A stretch of DNA of 64,000 bases from Arthrobacter sp. SLBN-83 (lineage in GTDB: Bacteria; Actinomycetota; Actinomycetes; Actinomycetales; Micrococcaceae). Positions 1 through 7,310 of this stretch are shown here, one piece after another. Within the stretch, counting starts at the first letter, position 1. Each line of letters begins with the position of its first letter. A model generated the notes under the pieces. It did no database searches. It was not told the DNA's origin and was given only the letters and a program-made list of their open reading frames with translations. The stretch spans positions 2,294,001 through 2,358,000 of the forward strand of contig NZ_VFMX01000001.1 of NCBI RefSeq assembly GCF_006715285.1, in the 5' to 3' direction. The position numbers and the translations under genes were made by a program.

Positions 1-341
1 TTGTCGAACCGGTCCGGGGCGGGCTGGTGCAGGATGAGCAGGTCCAGCTGTTCCACGCCCAGCTTGCCCACGGCCTTGTCCCACGCGTGCAGCGCCTCGT
101 CATAGCCGTAGTCGCTGACCCACACCTTGGTCTCGATGAAGACGTCGTCGCGCCTTAGGGCCGACCGCCGGATGCCTTCGCCCACCTCCCGCTCGTTGCC
201 GTACGCCGCGGCGGTGTCGATGTGCCGGTAGCCGACTTCGAGCGCTGTCTGGACGGCCGCCGTCGTCTCTTCCGGGGGACTTTGGAAAACGCCCAGGCCG
301 AGCGCTGGCATGGTGACGCCGTTGTTGAGTTTGAGTTCCAT
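1..341 (-). CDS. Aldo/keto reductase, C-terminus cut by window edge
   Basis: The first 113 residues of an NAD(P)H-dependent aldo/keto reductase that would reduce small aldehydes or ketones in the cytosol. The visible part starts MELKLNNGVTMPALGLGVF and carries the family's DTAAAYGNE motif, with the catalytic Asp and Tyr, followed by ETKVW with the catalytic Lys. The rest of the TIM barrel lies outside the window. It is divergent from the XRE regulator that starts 85 bases away. Reductase plus MmyB-like regulator is a common actinobacterial pairing, so local control by that regulator is a reasonable inference. The family is clear; the substrate cannot be told. Confidence 0.9.
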   Translation of the reverse strand, partial: MELKLNNGVTMPALGLGVFQSPPEETTAAVQTALEVGYRHIDTAAAYGNEREVGEGIRRSALRRDDVFIETKVWVSDYGYDEALHAWDKAVGKLGVEQLDLLILHQPAPDRFD

Positions 342-426
342 GCCTTCACGCTATGTGGGTGTCCGCGATTGTGGGAGGGCTTGTCAGTCCCTCCTTCAGG
401 GGGTGGGGCACGCGTACCGTGGAGGC

Positions 427-1323
427 ATGACCAACAGCGATGACGTGCGGAAATTCCTGACCTCCCGCCGCGCCCGGCTCACTCCAGAGGAGGCCGGGCT
501 GCCCGCGTACGGCGGGACCCGTCGCGTGGCGGGGCTCCGCCGCGAGGAAGTGGCCATGCTGGCCGGGCTGAGCGTCGACTACTACATCCGGCTGGAGCGG
601 GGGAACCTGTCGGGTGCGTCGGACAGCGTCCTGGAGGCACTGGCGCGGGCGCTGCAGTTGGACGACGCCGAGACGGCCCACCTTTTCGACCTTGCCCGCG
701 CGGCTACTTCGGCGCCGCGGGTGCGGCGGAAGCGGAGTCCCTTGACGGTCCGCCCCAGCGTGCAGCGGGTCATCGACGCGATTACGACGGCGCCGGCCTG
801 GGTTAGGAACGACCGCGGCGACGTGCTGGCCGCCAATGAGCTGGGCCGGGCCCTGTATATGGAGATGATGGCCGAGCCGGTCACGCCGCCGAACAGTGCG
901 CGGTTCACGTTCCTGAACCCGAAGGCGCGGGAGTTCTTCCGGGACTGGGAGCGGAGCGCGGACGACATCGTGGCGGTGCTGCGGTCCACGGCCGGGAGGA
1001 ACCCGTACGACAAGGACCTCTCGGACCTGATCGGCGAGCTTTCCACCCGGAGCGAGGAGTTCCGCATCCGCTGGGCCCGGCACGACGTGAAGTACCACCG
1101 CACCGGCCGCAAACGCCTGCACCACTCCATCGTGGGGGACCTGGACCTGACCTACGAGGCGATGGAGCTCCCCGCGGACCCGGGGCTGCGGATCAACATC
1201 TACACGGCCGAGCCGGGCACGCCGTCCGAGGATGCGCTGAAAGTCCTGGCCAGCTGGGCCGCCACGCAGCGGGCTGTTGCTGAGCGTGCTGCCCTTGAGG
1301 TCCCGGTCCAGGAGGGCACTTAG
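427..1323 (+). CDS. XRE-family regulator with MmyB-like ligand-binding domain
   Basis: A 298-residue DNA-binding regulator. Residues 10 to about 80 form the helix-turn-helix, with the diagnostic GLRREEVAMLAGLSVDYY, and the remainder matches the MmyB-like C-terminal domain, including the APAWVRNDRGDVLAANELG stretch. The ATG at 427 was chosen because GGAGG lies directly before it and the protein then begins at the conserved domain; an open frame continues upstream to 310 but adds only unrelated residues. It is divergently transcribed from the aldo/keto reductase, its probable target. The ligand is unknown. Confidence 0.9.
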   Translation: MTNSDDVRKFLTSRRARLTPEEAGLPAYGGTRRVAGLRREEVAMLAGLSVDYYIRLERGNLSGASDSVLEALARALQLDDAETAHLFDLARAATSAPRVRRKRSPLTVRPSVQRVIDAITTAPAWVRNDRGDVLAANELGRALYMEMMAEPVTPPNSARFTFLNPKAREFFRDWERSADDIVAVLRSTAGRNPYDKDLSDLIGELSTRSEEFRIRWARHDVKYHRTGRKRLHHSIVGDLDLTYEAMELPADPGLRINIYTAEPGTPSEDALKVLASWAATQRAVAERAALEVPVQEGT

Positions 1324-1355
1324 GCCTCGCGCAGCGCTGCTGGGCTGGTGTTCGT

Positions 1356-1457
1356 TTTCGAGGCGCATATTCCATAGCGCTGCGCATATTCCTTTGCGCA
1401 GCGCAGATGCGGGCCGCGAAAAGGAATCCGCGCGTCACGGGCGGTTTTGCGCGTCGG
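1356..1457. repeat. Dispersed GC-rich repeat, copy R1
   Basis: It lies between the convergent XRE and membrane-protein genes. It holds the family landmarks: GCGCATATTCC written twice, then GGCCGCGAAAAGGAAT, then GCGCGTC and TTTTGCGCGTCG. The halves TTCCTTT and AAAAGGAA give a partial inverted repeat. The same landmarks recur at 2168, 5091, 5457, 8345, 11843 and 12564, so this is a dispersed repeat and not a one-off terminator. Confidence 0.7.
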
Positions 1458-1481
1458 CATGCAGGCCAACAACCCGCGGTT

Positions 1482-2063
1482 TTACGACTCCGCGTTGATG
1501 AACCCAATGATGATTGCCGTCCACCAGCACACCTGCGACACCACCAGGCAGGCCAACAAGTGCACGCGCTGGCCAAGGGATAGGCCCGTGAAAGCGGTGT
1601 CCTCCGGCAGCCGGGCAAGCCGCCGCATGAGGGGGATAAGCATGATCCCGTTCAGGCTGAGGACAAGAACCGCAGCGAGCTTGACGTCGGTCATGGGGTT
1701 TTCCAAATGCGGGCTTAGGAACGCGCCGGTGGCGAGCAGACCGGCCAGGCCACCCCAGATCAGCGGAGTCGCGGCCCCGTCGAGCCGAATGATCTCGCCA
1801 AGCCCGCGCCGGCGGATTAGCCACAGGAAACCATGCCAGTCCACCAGGATGATGGCGCCGAAGGCCACAACCAGGCAGAGGTCATGCACTACGAGGTCGA
1901 TGTTATGGACAAACCCGTCGAGGTTCAGCAAGGGTGACAGCGTGACGGACAGCAGCCATGCCACCACGGCCGCGCTGGCAAGTGCAACAACGAGGCGCCG
2001 GGTGGACCGCTCGGATTCCCGATGCCGCCTGATGGTGCGGCGACTGACCGGGATGTAGCTCAT
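1482..2063 (-). CDS. Predicted multi-pass membrane protein, unknown function
   Basis: A 193-residue protein with about five hydrophobic segments, near residues 24-42, 58-75, 102-120, 127-145 and 168-187, separated by short Arg-rich loops. Features that may be conserved are HNIDLVVHD, VDWHGFLWL and DVKLAAVLVLSLNGIML. I do not recognise a named family. The ATG at 2063 was chosen because an AGAGG ribosome site precedes it; the open frame extends further upstream but without a site. The gene ends in repeat R1. A transport or sensor role is possible but unsupported. Confidence 0.7.
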   Translation of the reverse strand: MSYIPVSRRTIRRHRESERSTRRLVVALASAAVVAWLLSVTLSPLLNLDGFVHNIDLVVHDLCLVVAFGAIILVDWHGFLWLIRRRGLGEIIRLDGAATPLIWGGLAGLLATGAFLSPHLENPMTDVKLAAVLVLSLNGIMLIPLMRRLARLPEDTAFTGLSLGQRVHLLACLVVSQVCWWTAIIIGFINAES

Positions 2064-2167
2064 GACATACCTCTGGGGAGACCCGTCAGCTGTGGCCCTC
2101 CCAGCAAGGCCCGGAATAGCTCCAAGATAGCCCCGCCTGTAACGCCCAACAACAAGGGGTGCCGTGA

Positions 2168-2272
2168 GGCCACGCATATCCGTTATCGAGGTGCGTGTTC
2201 ACTGCCGCTACCCAACTATGGGGTGCGAAAAGGAATTCGCGCGTCACCGGAAGTTCTCCGCGTCGAACGTAT
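2168..2272. repeat. Dispersed GC-rich repeat, copy R2 (degenerate)
   Basis: The gap between the membrane-protein start and the STAS-like gene contains CACGCATATCCG, GGGTGCGAAAAGGAATTC, GCGCGTCAC and CCGCGTCGAACG, in the same order as in copy R1. The internal part has diverged, so the inverted repeat is weaker here. Confidence 0.55.
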
Positions 2273-2281
2273 GCGTACGCC

Positions 2282-2668
2282 CTAGGGCAGCGCCGGGCCC
2301 TCCACCAGCCACGCCATTGCCTCGTCCATTGACGTGAAGTACCGGGTGGGGTGCACCGGCTTGTGCCGGCCGGTGTAGAAGCTGGCGAGGGTATGGTCCA
2401 CGGGGGAGGTGCCCACCACCGCCGCACGTGTCAGCGGCCACGTCCCGGCGAAGGCCTTCAAGGCTCCCTGGTCAATCCACTCCACACCCGATATTTCCAC
2501 CAGCAGCGGAAGGGCGCGTCCGCCGCTGAGCTCCCTGGCACGCTTCATGAGCGCCACAGCGTCGCGTTCCGTGACCACATCACCGTGCCCCCACTTCAGG
2601 TGCAGCAGGTCCCCGGAGAGCTCGATGGTCCCGGTGATGTCTTTCATGCCTACTACTTTGCTGCTCAT
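2282..2668 (-). CDS. STAS/SpoIIAA-like domain protein
   Basis: A 128-residue single-domain protein. The pattern of strand, VEISGVEWIDQGALKAFAG, then alternating strands and a final DEAMAWLVEG helix, matches the SpoIIAA/STAS-like small proteins common in Arthrobacter and relatives. Its role is unknown; related folds act as anti-sigma-factor antagonists or lipid-binding modules. A second possible start, at 2647, would begin MKDITGTIEL. Neither start has a strong ribosome site. The 271-base gap upstream is rich in inverted repeats and separates it from the ArsR-ANTAR gene on the same strand. Confidence 0.65.
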   Translation of the reverse strand: MSSKVVGMKDITGTIELSGDLLHLKWGHGDVVTERDAVALMKRARELSGGRALPLLVEISGVEWIDQGALKAFAGTWPLTRAAVVGTSPVDHTLASFYTGRHKPVHPTRYFTSMDEAMAWLVEGPALP

Positions 2669-2753
2669 TCACGGCGTACAGCAACACGGCAGCGCAAACC
2701 GGACCCCAGAAGCGGATGGGGAAGGGACGGCCTTGTCCCCTCCCCACCCCTCC

Positions 2754-2860
2754 GCACCAGGAACCCCCCAATATCGGGGAGCGTCGCTCCGGGCTTCCTG
2801 GTGCCTTCCCCGGCCGATTGGTCGGGCATCGAATTGACGAAAAGACGTTTTCGTCAATTC
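2754..2860. other. Two strong inverted repeats in an intergenic leader
   Basis: Two structures stand close together. GCACCAGGAA at 2754-2763 pairs perfectly with TTCCTGGTGC at 2795-2804, and the enclosed loop carries further CCCC/GGGG and GAGC/GCTC pairing. GAATTGACGAAAA at 2831-2843 pairs perfectly with 2848-2860 around a GACG loop. Neither is followed by a clear T-run on either strand. Both sit in the leader of the STAS-like gene and beyond the stop of the ANTAR-fusion gene's neighbour side, so they could be operators, a processed RNA or an attenuator. Confidence 0.6.
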
Positions 2861-2939
2861 TGCTAGAAGTGTGGCCTGTGCTCCGGTGGGAGGTCAAGGG
2901 ACTTTGGTACCGGGTGTGCAGGGCTGCCTTGAATGGGAA

Positions 2940-3563
2940 TCAGGCTCGCGGGCCGTCCTGCTGGTCCTGCAGCTCGCGTGCGGCAGCGGCCCGAAGGGTG
3001 AGGTTGGCGTTGTGTGCCGTCATGATGAGCTGCTTTGCCGCCTCGTCCAGGGTGCAGCCGCATCGGGCAGCTATTGCTTCGCACGCGTCGGCAATCACCG
3101 CCCGCGAGGCCAGGGTGTGTTCGAGCTCCGCAAACTGCTCGTCGGAAAAGGTTGCCGGGCCCGTGACGCCGGAAGCCCGCGGGGCAGCTTGTGGCGGCAC
3201 CGTTCCGTACGTCCGGCGCGGGGCGTAATGCGTCCGGGCCACAGCAGCGGCCACCTGCGCCTGCAGCACGGATCGAGCTGCGGCAAGCAAATTGGCCACT
3301 TCGGGGCAGGCCAGCCGATACACCAGCCGCCCCTCAAGACGTTGGCACTCAATCAGCCGCTGGCTCCGCATTTGGGTCAGGTGGCGGGACAGATGCGAGG
3401 CCTTCTCCCCGGTACCCTCGCACAGTTCCGGGATGGACGACTCCCCGCCAGCCAGCAGGTCCAGGACCTGTGCCCTCACCGGATGGGCCGCAGCCTTGAA
3501 TACCTCCGCGAGAGCCAACATCGACGGCCGTGCCCCGTCTGCATCAGGCACTTGATTCGTCAC
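2940..3563 (-). CDS. ArsR-type helix-turn-helix fused to an ANTAR-like RNA-binding domain
   Basis: A 207-residue regulator with two recognisable parts. Residues 15-90 form an ArsR-family winged helix (AAAHPVRAQVLDLL, then KASHLSRHLTQMRSQRL and a RLEGRLVYR wing). A linker rich in Ala and Pro follows. Residues 145-199 match the three-helix ANTAR pattern, with TLASRAVIADACEAIAARCG, DEAAKQLI and LTLRAAAAREL. ANTAR domains bind paired RNA hairpins and prevent termination, so the protein may act on both DNA and RNA. The GTG at 3563 follows GGGTGGG; the open frame runs on to 3644. No metal-binding cysteine motif typical of ArsR sensors is seen in the recognition helix. Confidence 0.75.
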   Translation of the reverse strand: MTNQVPDADGARPSMLALAEVFKAAAHPVRAQVLDLLAGGESSIPELCEGTGEKASHLSRHLTQMRSQRLIECQRLEGRLVYRLACPEVANLLAAARSVLQAQVAAAVARTHYAPRRTYGTVPPQAAPRASGVTGPATFSDEQFAELEHTLASRAVIADACEAIAARCGCTLDEAAKQLIMTAHNANLTLRAAAARELQDQQDGPRA

Positions 3564-3694
3564 GGTTTCCCACCCCTGCCTTGTCCGGCCCCACCAGGGA
3601 GACACGCCAATGTGTTGACGCCTAAGATCGTCCCCCGCAAGCACGTGTCAGTGCAACGGGTTCGCCCCATCAAAAAGACAGCCAAAACGGACGA

Positions 3695-3726
3695 CGGCGG
3701 CCCGCACCAAAAGGAGCGGGCCGCCG
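3695..3726 (-). terminator. Intrinsic terminator of the alcohol dehydrogenase gene
   Basis: An 11-bp perfect stem, CGGCGGCCCGC at 3695-3705 with GCGGGCCGCCG at 3716-3726, lies 17 bases past the dehydrogenase stop. Read on the minus strand it is followed by T-rich sequence (GTTTTGG and later CTTTTTG). The stem contains the same ACGACGGCGGCCCGC core found in the dispersed repeats. Confidence 0.75.
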
Positions 3727-3742
3727 GTCATGAAGGGGGAGG

Positions 3743-4954
3743 CTACGCGGTGGTCAGCACCGTCTTCAGCCAGCCTTCCTCGCGCCGGTCGAAATTCAGG
3801 TAGGCGTCCACCACGTCGCTGATCGGTTCGTGCTGGGTAATGAACTTGGTGGGGTCGAAGACGCCGGACGCCACCAGGTCCACCAGCGGCGGCGTGACCG
3901 AGCGGTGGTCGCAGTTGCCCATCCGGATGGTCAGGTTCTTGTTCATCGCCTGGCCGATCGGGTAGGTCATCATCGCCGGGCTGTACACGCCGATGATCCC
4001 GATCCGGCCATACTTCCGCACGGTCTCGATGCTCCACTGGGAAACCTGCGACGGCGCATTCCCCGGCACCCAGTTGTCGCCCTGCACATTGGTGGACGGC
4101 GCAACCTCGGCCACTTCCTGCGCGAACTGCTCCGCCTGCTCCTCGGCCTTGGCGGCTGCCGGTCCGGCCCAGGGCCGCTGCGCATCCACGCCCACGGCAT
4201 CGATCACCGCGTCCACGCCGATTCCCTGCGTTGCCTCCTGCAGGGCCTCCACGGGGTCTTCGCTGTTGAAGTTGATGACGTCCGCGTTCTGGTCGAGCGC
4301 CTGGACCAGCCGGGTTTCGATCCCGTCAATCGCGAATACCCGCGACGCACCCTGCCGGAACGCCGACGCTATCGCCAGCTGCCCAACGATGCCGGCGCCG
4401 TACACGACCACGGTGTCGCCGCGCTGGATTCCGGCCAGCTGCGCGCCGAACCAGGCCGTAGGGAAGATGTCCGAAAGCAGGATCGCCTGCTCGTCGCTGA
4501 CGTTGTCCGGCAGCCTGGTCAGGGTGTTGGAGGCCCAGGGGATCCGCGCGTACTCTGCCTGCAGCCCGTTGATCGGGCCGGTGGTCTCCGGGCCGCCAAA
4601 GAAGCAGGTCCCCGCCTGCGGGCCGTTCGGGTTGGCCACGTCGCACTGCGCCGTATGCCCCGCGCGGCACTGCCAGCACACCCCGCAGGACATCGTGGAG
4701 GACACAATCACGCGGTCCCCGGGCGCGAACCGCCGCACCGCCTTGCCCACGGCAGTCACCTCGCCCACGGCCTCGTGGCCCAGGATCGTGCCTTCCTTCA
4801 TCCCGGACATGGTGCCGCGGATGAAGTGCAGGTCCGTGCCGCAGATCGCGCTGCGGGTGATGCGCACAATGGCGTCGTTCGGATCAAGGATGGTCGGATC
4901 GTCCACGTTGTCCAGGCGGATATCGCCTTCTCCGTGCCATACAAGAGCTTTCAT
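3743..4954 (-). CDS. Zinc-dependent alcohol dehydrogenase, formaldehyde-dehydrogenase-like
   Basis: A 403-residue medium-chain dehydrogenase that would oxidise an alcohol or hydrated aldehyde with NAD(P). The catalytic zinc site is seen in ICGTDLHFIRG and GHEAVGEV, the structural zinc site in CGVCWQCRAGHTAQC, and the Rossmann fold in VVYGAGIVGQLAI. The length exceeds the usual 340-350 because of an insertion of about 40 residues near 258-300, typical of the glutathione-independent formaldehyde dehydrogenase-like subgroup. It is a single gene with its own terminator. The physiological substrate is not determined. Confidence 0.9.
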   Translation of the reverse strand: MKALVWHGEGDIRLDNVDDPTILDPNDAIVRITRSAICGTDLHFIRGTMSGMKEGTILGHEAVGEVTAVGKAVRRFAPGDRVIVSSTMSCGVCWQCRAGHTAQCDVANPNGPQAGTCFFGGPETTGPINGLQAEYARIPWASNTLTRLPDNVSDEQAILLSDIFPTAWFGAQLAGIQRGDTVVVYGAGIVGQLAIASAFRQGASRVFAIDGIETRLVQALDQNADVINFNSEDPVEALQEATQGIGVDAVIDAVGVDAQRPWAGPAAAKAEEQAEQFAQEVAEVAPSTNVQGDNWVPGNAPSQVSQWSIETVRKYGRIGIIGVYSPAMMTYPIGQAMNKNLTIRMGNCDHRSVTPPLVDLVASGVFDPTKFITQHEPISDVVDAYLNFDRREEGWLKTVLTTA

Positions 4955-5090
4955 GATGGGACTCCTTTTACGCGCTCAAACCGCCGAATAGGGTTCTGGT
5001 CATCAGGCACTGCATGCGCCCAGCTGCAAGATAGTAAGCCTACTGCCTATTTTCCCGTAGGGCGAGACCACCCGTCCAACTCAGCGGTCG

Positions 5091-5165
5091 CGCATCCCTG
5101 TTTCCGCTGCGCATGTTCCTTTTCGCGCCCCGCATTTGGGCCGCGAAAAGGAATATGTTGCCGTG
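5091..5165. repeat. Dispersed GC-rich repeat, copy R3
   Basis: It lies between the divergent alcohol dehydrogenase and the small membrane-protein gene. CGCTGCGCATGTTCCTTTTC is mirrored by GGGCCGCGAAAAGGAA, giving an 11-bp perfect inverted repeat TTCCTTTTCGC/GCGAAAAGGAA around CCCCGCATTTGGGCC. It is one of the best preserved members of the family. Confidence 0.75.
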
Positions 5166-5219
5166 GATTTCGCATCTCCGAGTAGGCTCGGTTGGACCAA
5201 CGCCTGAGGGGGCAGACGC

Positions 5220-5495
5220 ATGGGGGATGAGCCGGAGGACGAGCGCGGCGAGCGGATCGCCGCGTGGCTGGCAGGGGGCGAACGCTTTGACAAGGTGTTC
5301 GGCTCGTGGGCGAGTGCCGTCGCGGCCCTCCTGGTCATGGCGCCGTCGGTTTACCGGTTCTTTAACGGCCCGGTGCAATGGTACGACGTCGTCTCTGTGA
5401 TTGTGGGTGCCGGGTTGATCAACTTTCATGCGGTGCGGGTGGTCCGGCTCCGGTGCGCCGCTGCGCATGTTCCGGCCCGGCGCGCAAATTCCTGA
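5220..5495 (+). CDS. Small predicted membrane protein
   Basis: A 91-residue protein with an acidic N-terminus (MGDEPEDERGERIAAWLAGG) and two hydrophobic segments near residues 30-45 and 57-72. No family is recognised. The last 15 or so residues (RCAAAHVPARRANS) are encoded by repeat R4, so the C-terminus was probably overwritten when the repeat arrived. The ATG at 5220 has a GAGGG-type site upstream. Convergent with the AbiEi/DUF559-like gene. Confidence 0.6.
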   Translation: MGDEPEDERGERIAAWLAGGERFDKVFGSWASAVAALLVMAPSVYRFFNGPVQWYDVVSVIVGAGLINFHAVRVVRLRCAAAHVPARRANS

Positions 5496-5592
5496 GCGTT
5501 GCTCATATAAGTGCCGCGCCGGGGAGGGGGCGCGTCATGGGGGGTTTTGCGCGTCGAAAACAGCGGAACGCGTACGACGGCGGCCCACACCT
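5457..5592. repeat. Dispersed GC-rich repeat, copy R4, spanning two gene ends
   Basis: It contains CCGCTGCGCATGTTCC, GCGCAAATTCC, GGTTTTGCGCGTCGAAA and GTACGACGGCGGCCCAC in family order. Both the small membrane gene on the plus strand (stop at 5495) and the AbiEi/DUF559-like gene on the minus strand (stop at 5535) terminate inside it, so the repeat supplies the C-terminal codons and stop codons of both. Confidence 0.7.
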
Positions 5593-6509
5593 GCCGCCGC
5601 CAGCTTCCGTTCCAGCGTTCCGGCCACGGCGAGGTCCGCCCAGTCCCACCGCTCAACGCGGAATCCCAAGGAACGGAGCCGGTTTTCGCGCTTCTTCTCG
5701 TCCATAACTGCCTCCGATGTGGTCCTGCCCTTGAGGAACTCGGGTTTGACGTACTTCTCCTCGCCGTCGAACTCGCCAACGATCCCCGACTCCTTCCAGT
5801 AGAAATCCGAGTACCCCACCAGCCCGCCCGCGTCCGTAAAGCGCTGCTGGAGGATCGGGGGTTCGAAGCCGGCCACGTGGATCAGCGCTCGGCTCCAGGA
5901 CTCGCCCGCTGAAGCAGACGCGGGATCGGCAAAGGCGATAGCAGCCCGGATCCTGCGCGCCGCCGCCGCGGAGTAGGTCTGACCGATGCCCGCCTCCAGC
6001 TCCGCCTTAGTCAGGGCAGGCAATTGGCGCGCAGGGTCCGGCCGCAGTACATGGTCCAGCGGCGCGATGGCTTCGGCGAACGGGCTGAAGGCCGCCAGGT
6101 CCAGGACAGTCCGGACGCGGTCGGTGACCAGGAGCCCCTCCAACTTGACCGCCCTCAGGCCCGCCCGCGAAGCGAAGTGGCGGCTGACTCCGGCACGGGA
6201 CCTCCCGCCGTCGTTCTTTAGCGTGAGGGCCTGTACCGGGTGGTTCTGTCCGATGAACGGGATGTCCCACACACTGGCTGAGGAGTGCCGGGCGAAAATA
6301 GTGGGCTTTTCAAACGTTTCCCCTGCGGCCTGGACCCGGACGCGGTACTGCTCCCACGGCTTCATGGCCCGCCATCTTGGTCCGTCGACATACACACCGT
6401 GCCGGACCCGCACCAAGGCGCCGGAGCGTACACGCTTGGCCAGGTCGTTGGCGCTGAGTCCGTGCAGAATGCGGTCCCGGGACAGCAGGAACGGCGGGAG
6501 GTCGGTCAT
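5535..6509 (-). CDS. AbiEi-like winged-helix protein with DUF559/Vsr-like endonuclease domain
   Basis: A 324-residue two-domain protein. The N-terminus (LLSRDRILHGLSANDLAKRV, then GALVRVRHGVYVDG) is the AbiEi-type DNA-binding head. The C-terminus, from about residue 225, has the DUF559 pattern: YSDFYWKESGIVGEFDGEEKY, then EKKRENRLRSLGFRVERWDW, where the E and D residues would form a PD-(D/E)xK-like metal site. Such proteins are abundant in actinobacteria, often alone, and are annotated as antitoxin or endonuclease-domain proteins without proven activity. No toxin partner is next to it. The last 17 residues are encoded by repeat R4. Confidence 0.75.
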   Translation of the reverse strand: MTDLPPFLLSRDRILHGLSANDLAKRVRSGALVRVRHGVYVDGPRWRAMKPWEQYRVRVQAAGETFEKPTIFARHSSASVWDIPFIGQNHPVQALTLKNDGGRSRAGVSRHFASRAGLRAVKLEGLLVTDRVRTVLDLAAFSPFAEAIAPLDHVLRPDPARQLPALTKAELEAGIGQTYSAAAARRIRAAIAFADPASASAGESWSRALIHVAGFEPPILQQRFTDAGGLVGYSDFYWKESGIVGEFDGEEKYVKPEFLKGRTTSEAVMDEKKRENRLRSLGFRVERWDWADLAVAGTLERKLAAAGVGRRRTRSAVFDAQNPP

Positions 6510-6668
6510 GTACCCACGGTGCCGGGCAGCGCCGTTGCCCGGAAGCGGCCTCTGCGGCTATGTGGAAAAGCGCCGGTGCGGGTTCAGGCAGGAAAGTGCG
6601 ACGCCGGCAAGCACCAAAGCGGCCCGCCACCTTTTGCAGGTGGGCAGGCCGCTCGGCCAGGTCGGGGG

Positions 6669-7052
6669 CTACCGCTCCGCACGTGCGTCCGGGGTATCAC
6701 CCGGCTTGCGCGTGGGCTCCACGCTGCCGCCCTTCCCGTAGTCACCTTTGGGGTACCGGCCGGTTTCGGATGCCGCGGACCGTCCGGGTACCGGTCCGGC
6801 CTCGCCGTAGTCGGCCTTCACGTAGCGGCCGGCCCCCACTGTCCTGTCGCCCAGGGGTTCGGGCAGTCCGCCTTCGGCGCCCGCCCCGCCGTAGTCCCCT
6901 TCGACGTACTGGCCCTCTTCATCCTCCGCATGGCGGCCCCGCTGCGCACCGGCCTTGCCAAAGTCGCCCTTGACGTAGCGTCCGCGCAGCTCCCGTTCCT
7001 CCGGTGTCTGGTCCGCGGTCGGGGTGTTTTCGATGCTGCTGCTGTCGTTCAT
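6669..7052 (-). CDS. Small hydrophilic protein with four GxYxKGDYG repeats
   Basis: A 127-residue, strongly charged, membrane-free protein. It contains four copies of a short motif at regular spacing: GRYVKGDFGKAG, GQYVEGDYGGAG, GRYVKADYGEAG and GRYPKGDYGKGG. The linkers are rich in Gly, Pro, Arg and Glu, and the protein is probably disordered between motifs. I do not recognise a characterised family. The ATG at 7052 (MNDSSSIENT) was chosen because AAAGG lies 8 bases upstream; an ATG at 7079 is possible. It stands alone, divergent from the aquaglyceroporin gene. A stress or hydration role is speculative. Confidence 0.7.
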   Translation of the reverse strand: MNDSSSIENTPTADQTPEERELRGRYVKGDFGKAGAQRGRHAEDEEGQYVEGDYGGAGAEGGLPEPLGDRTVGAGRYVKADYGEAGPVPGRSAASETGRYPKGDYGKGGSVEPTRKPGDTPDARAER

Positions 7053-7310
7053 GGTCTTGCCTTTCCGAACGAACTCCACGTCCCTGTATCGGCAACCTGG
7101 ACCTGTCCGGGGTGTCTCTTCCCTGGCGGATTCCGGCTCCCCGCCGGCTCAAACAAGGCGGTATGCCTGCCTGTCGGAATTGCCGTCCGGCGGAGCCGGC
7201 TGTCGGTCTGTTGCCTAGGGACACTTTCGGCGTAGCATAAAAGTACTCAGATTGTCAATTGGTCCTGAGGCGAGGCCAATAACCCAAGAAATCGCAAAGA
7301 AGGTACTGCG

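Noticed and set aside
346..1368. Long minus-strand frame opposite the XRE regulator
   Set aside because: Its composition is that of an antisense shadow: no recognisable domain, and the plus-strand gene has a ribosome site and conserved motifs.
2754..2804. ANTAR-type RNA target with paired hexaloops
   Set aside because: The only clear hexaloop in the minus-strand stem reads GATATT, which does not have the A at position 1 and G at position 4 expected of ANTAR targets.
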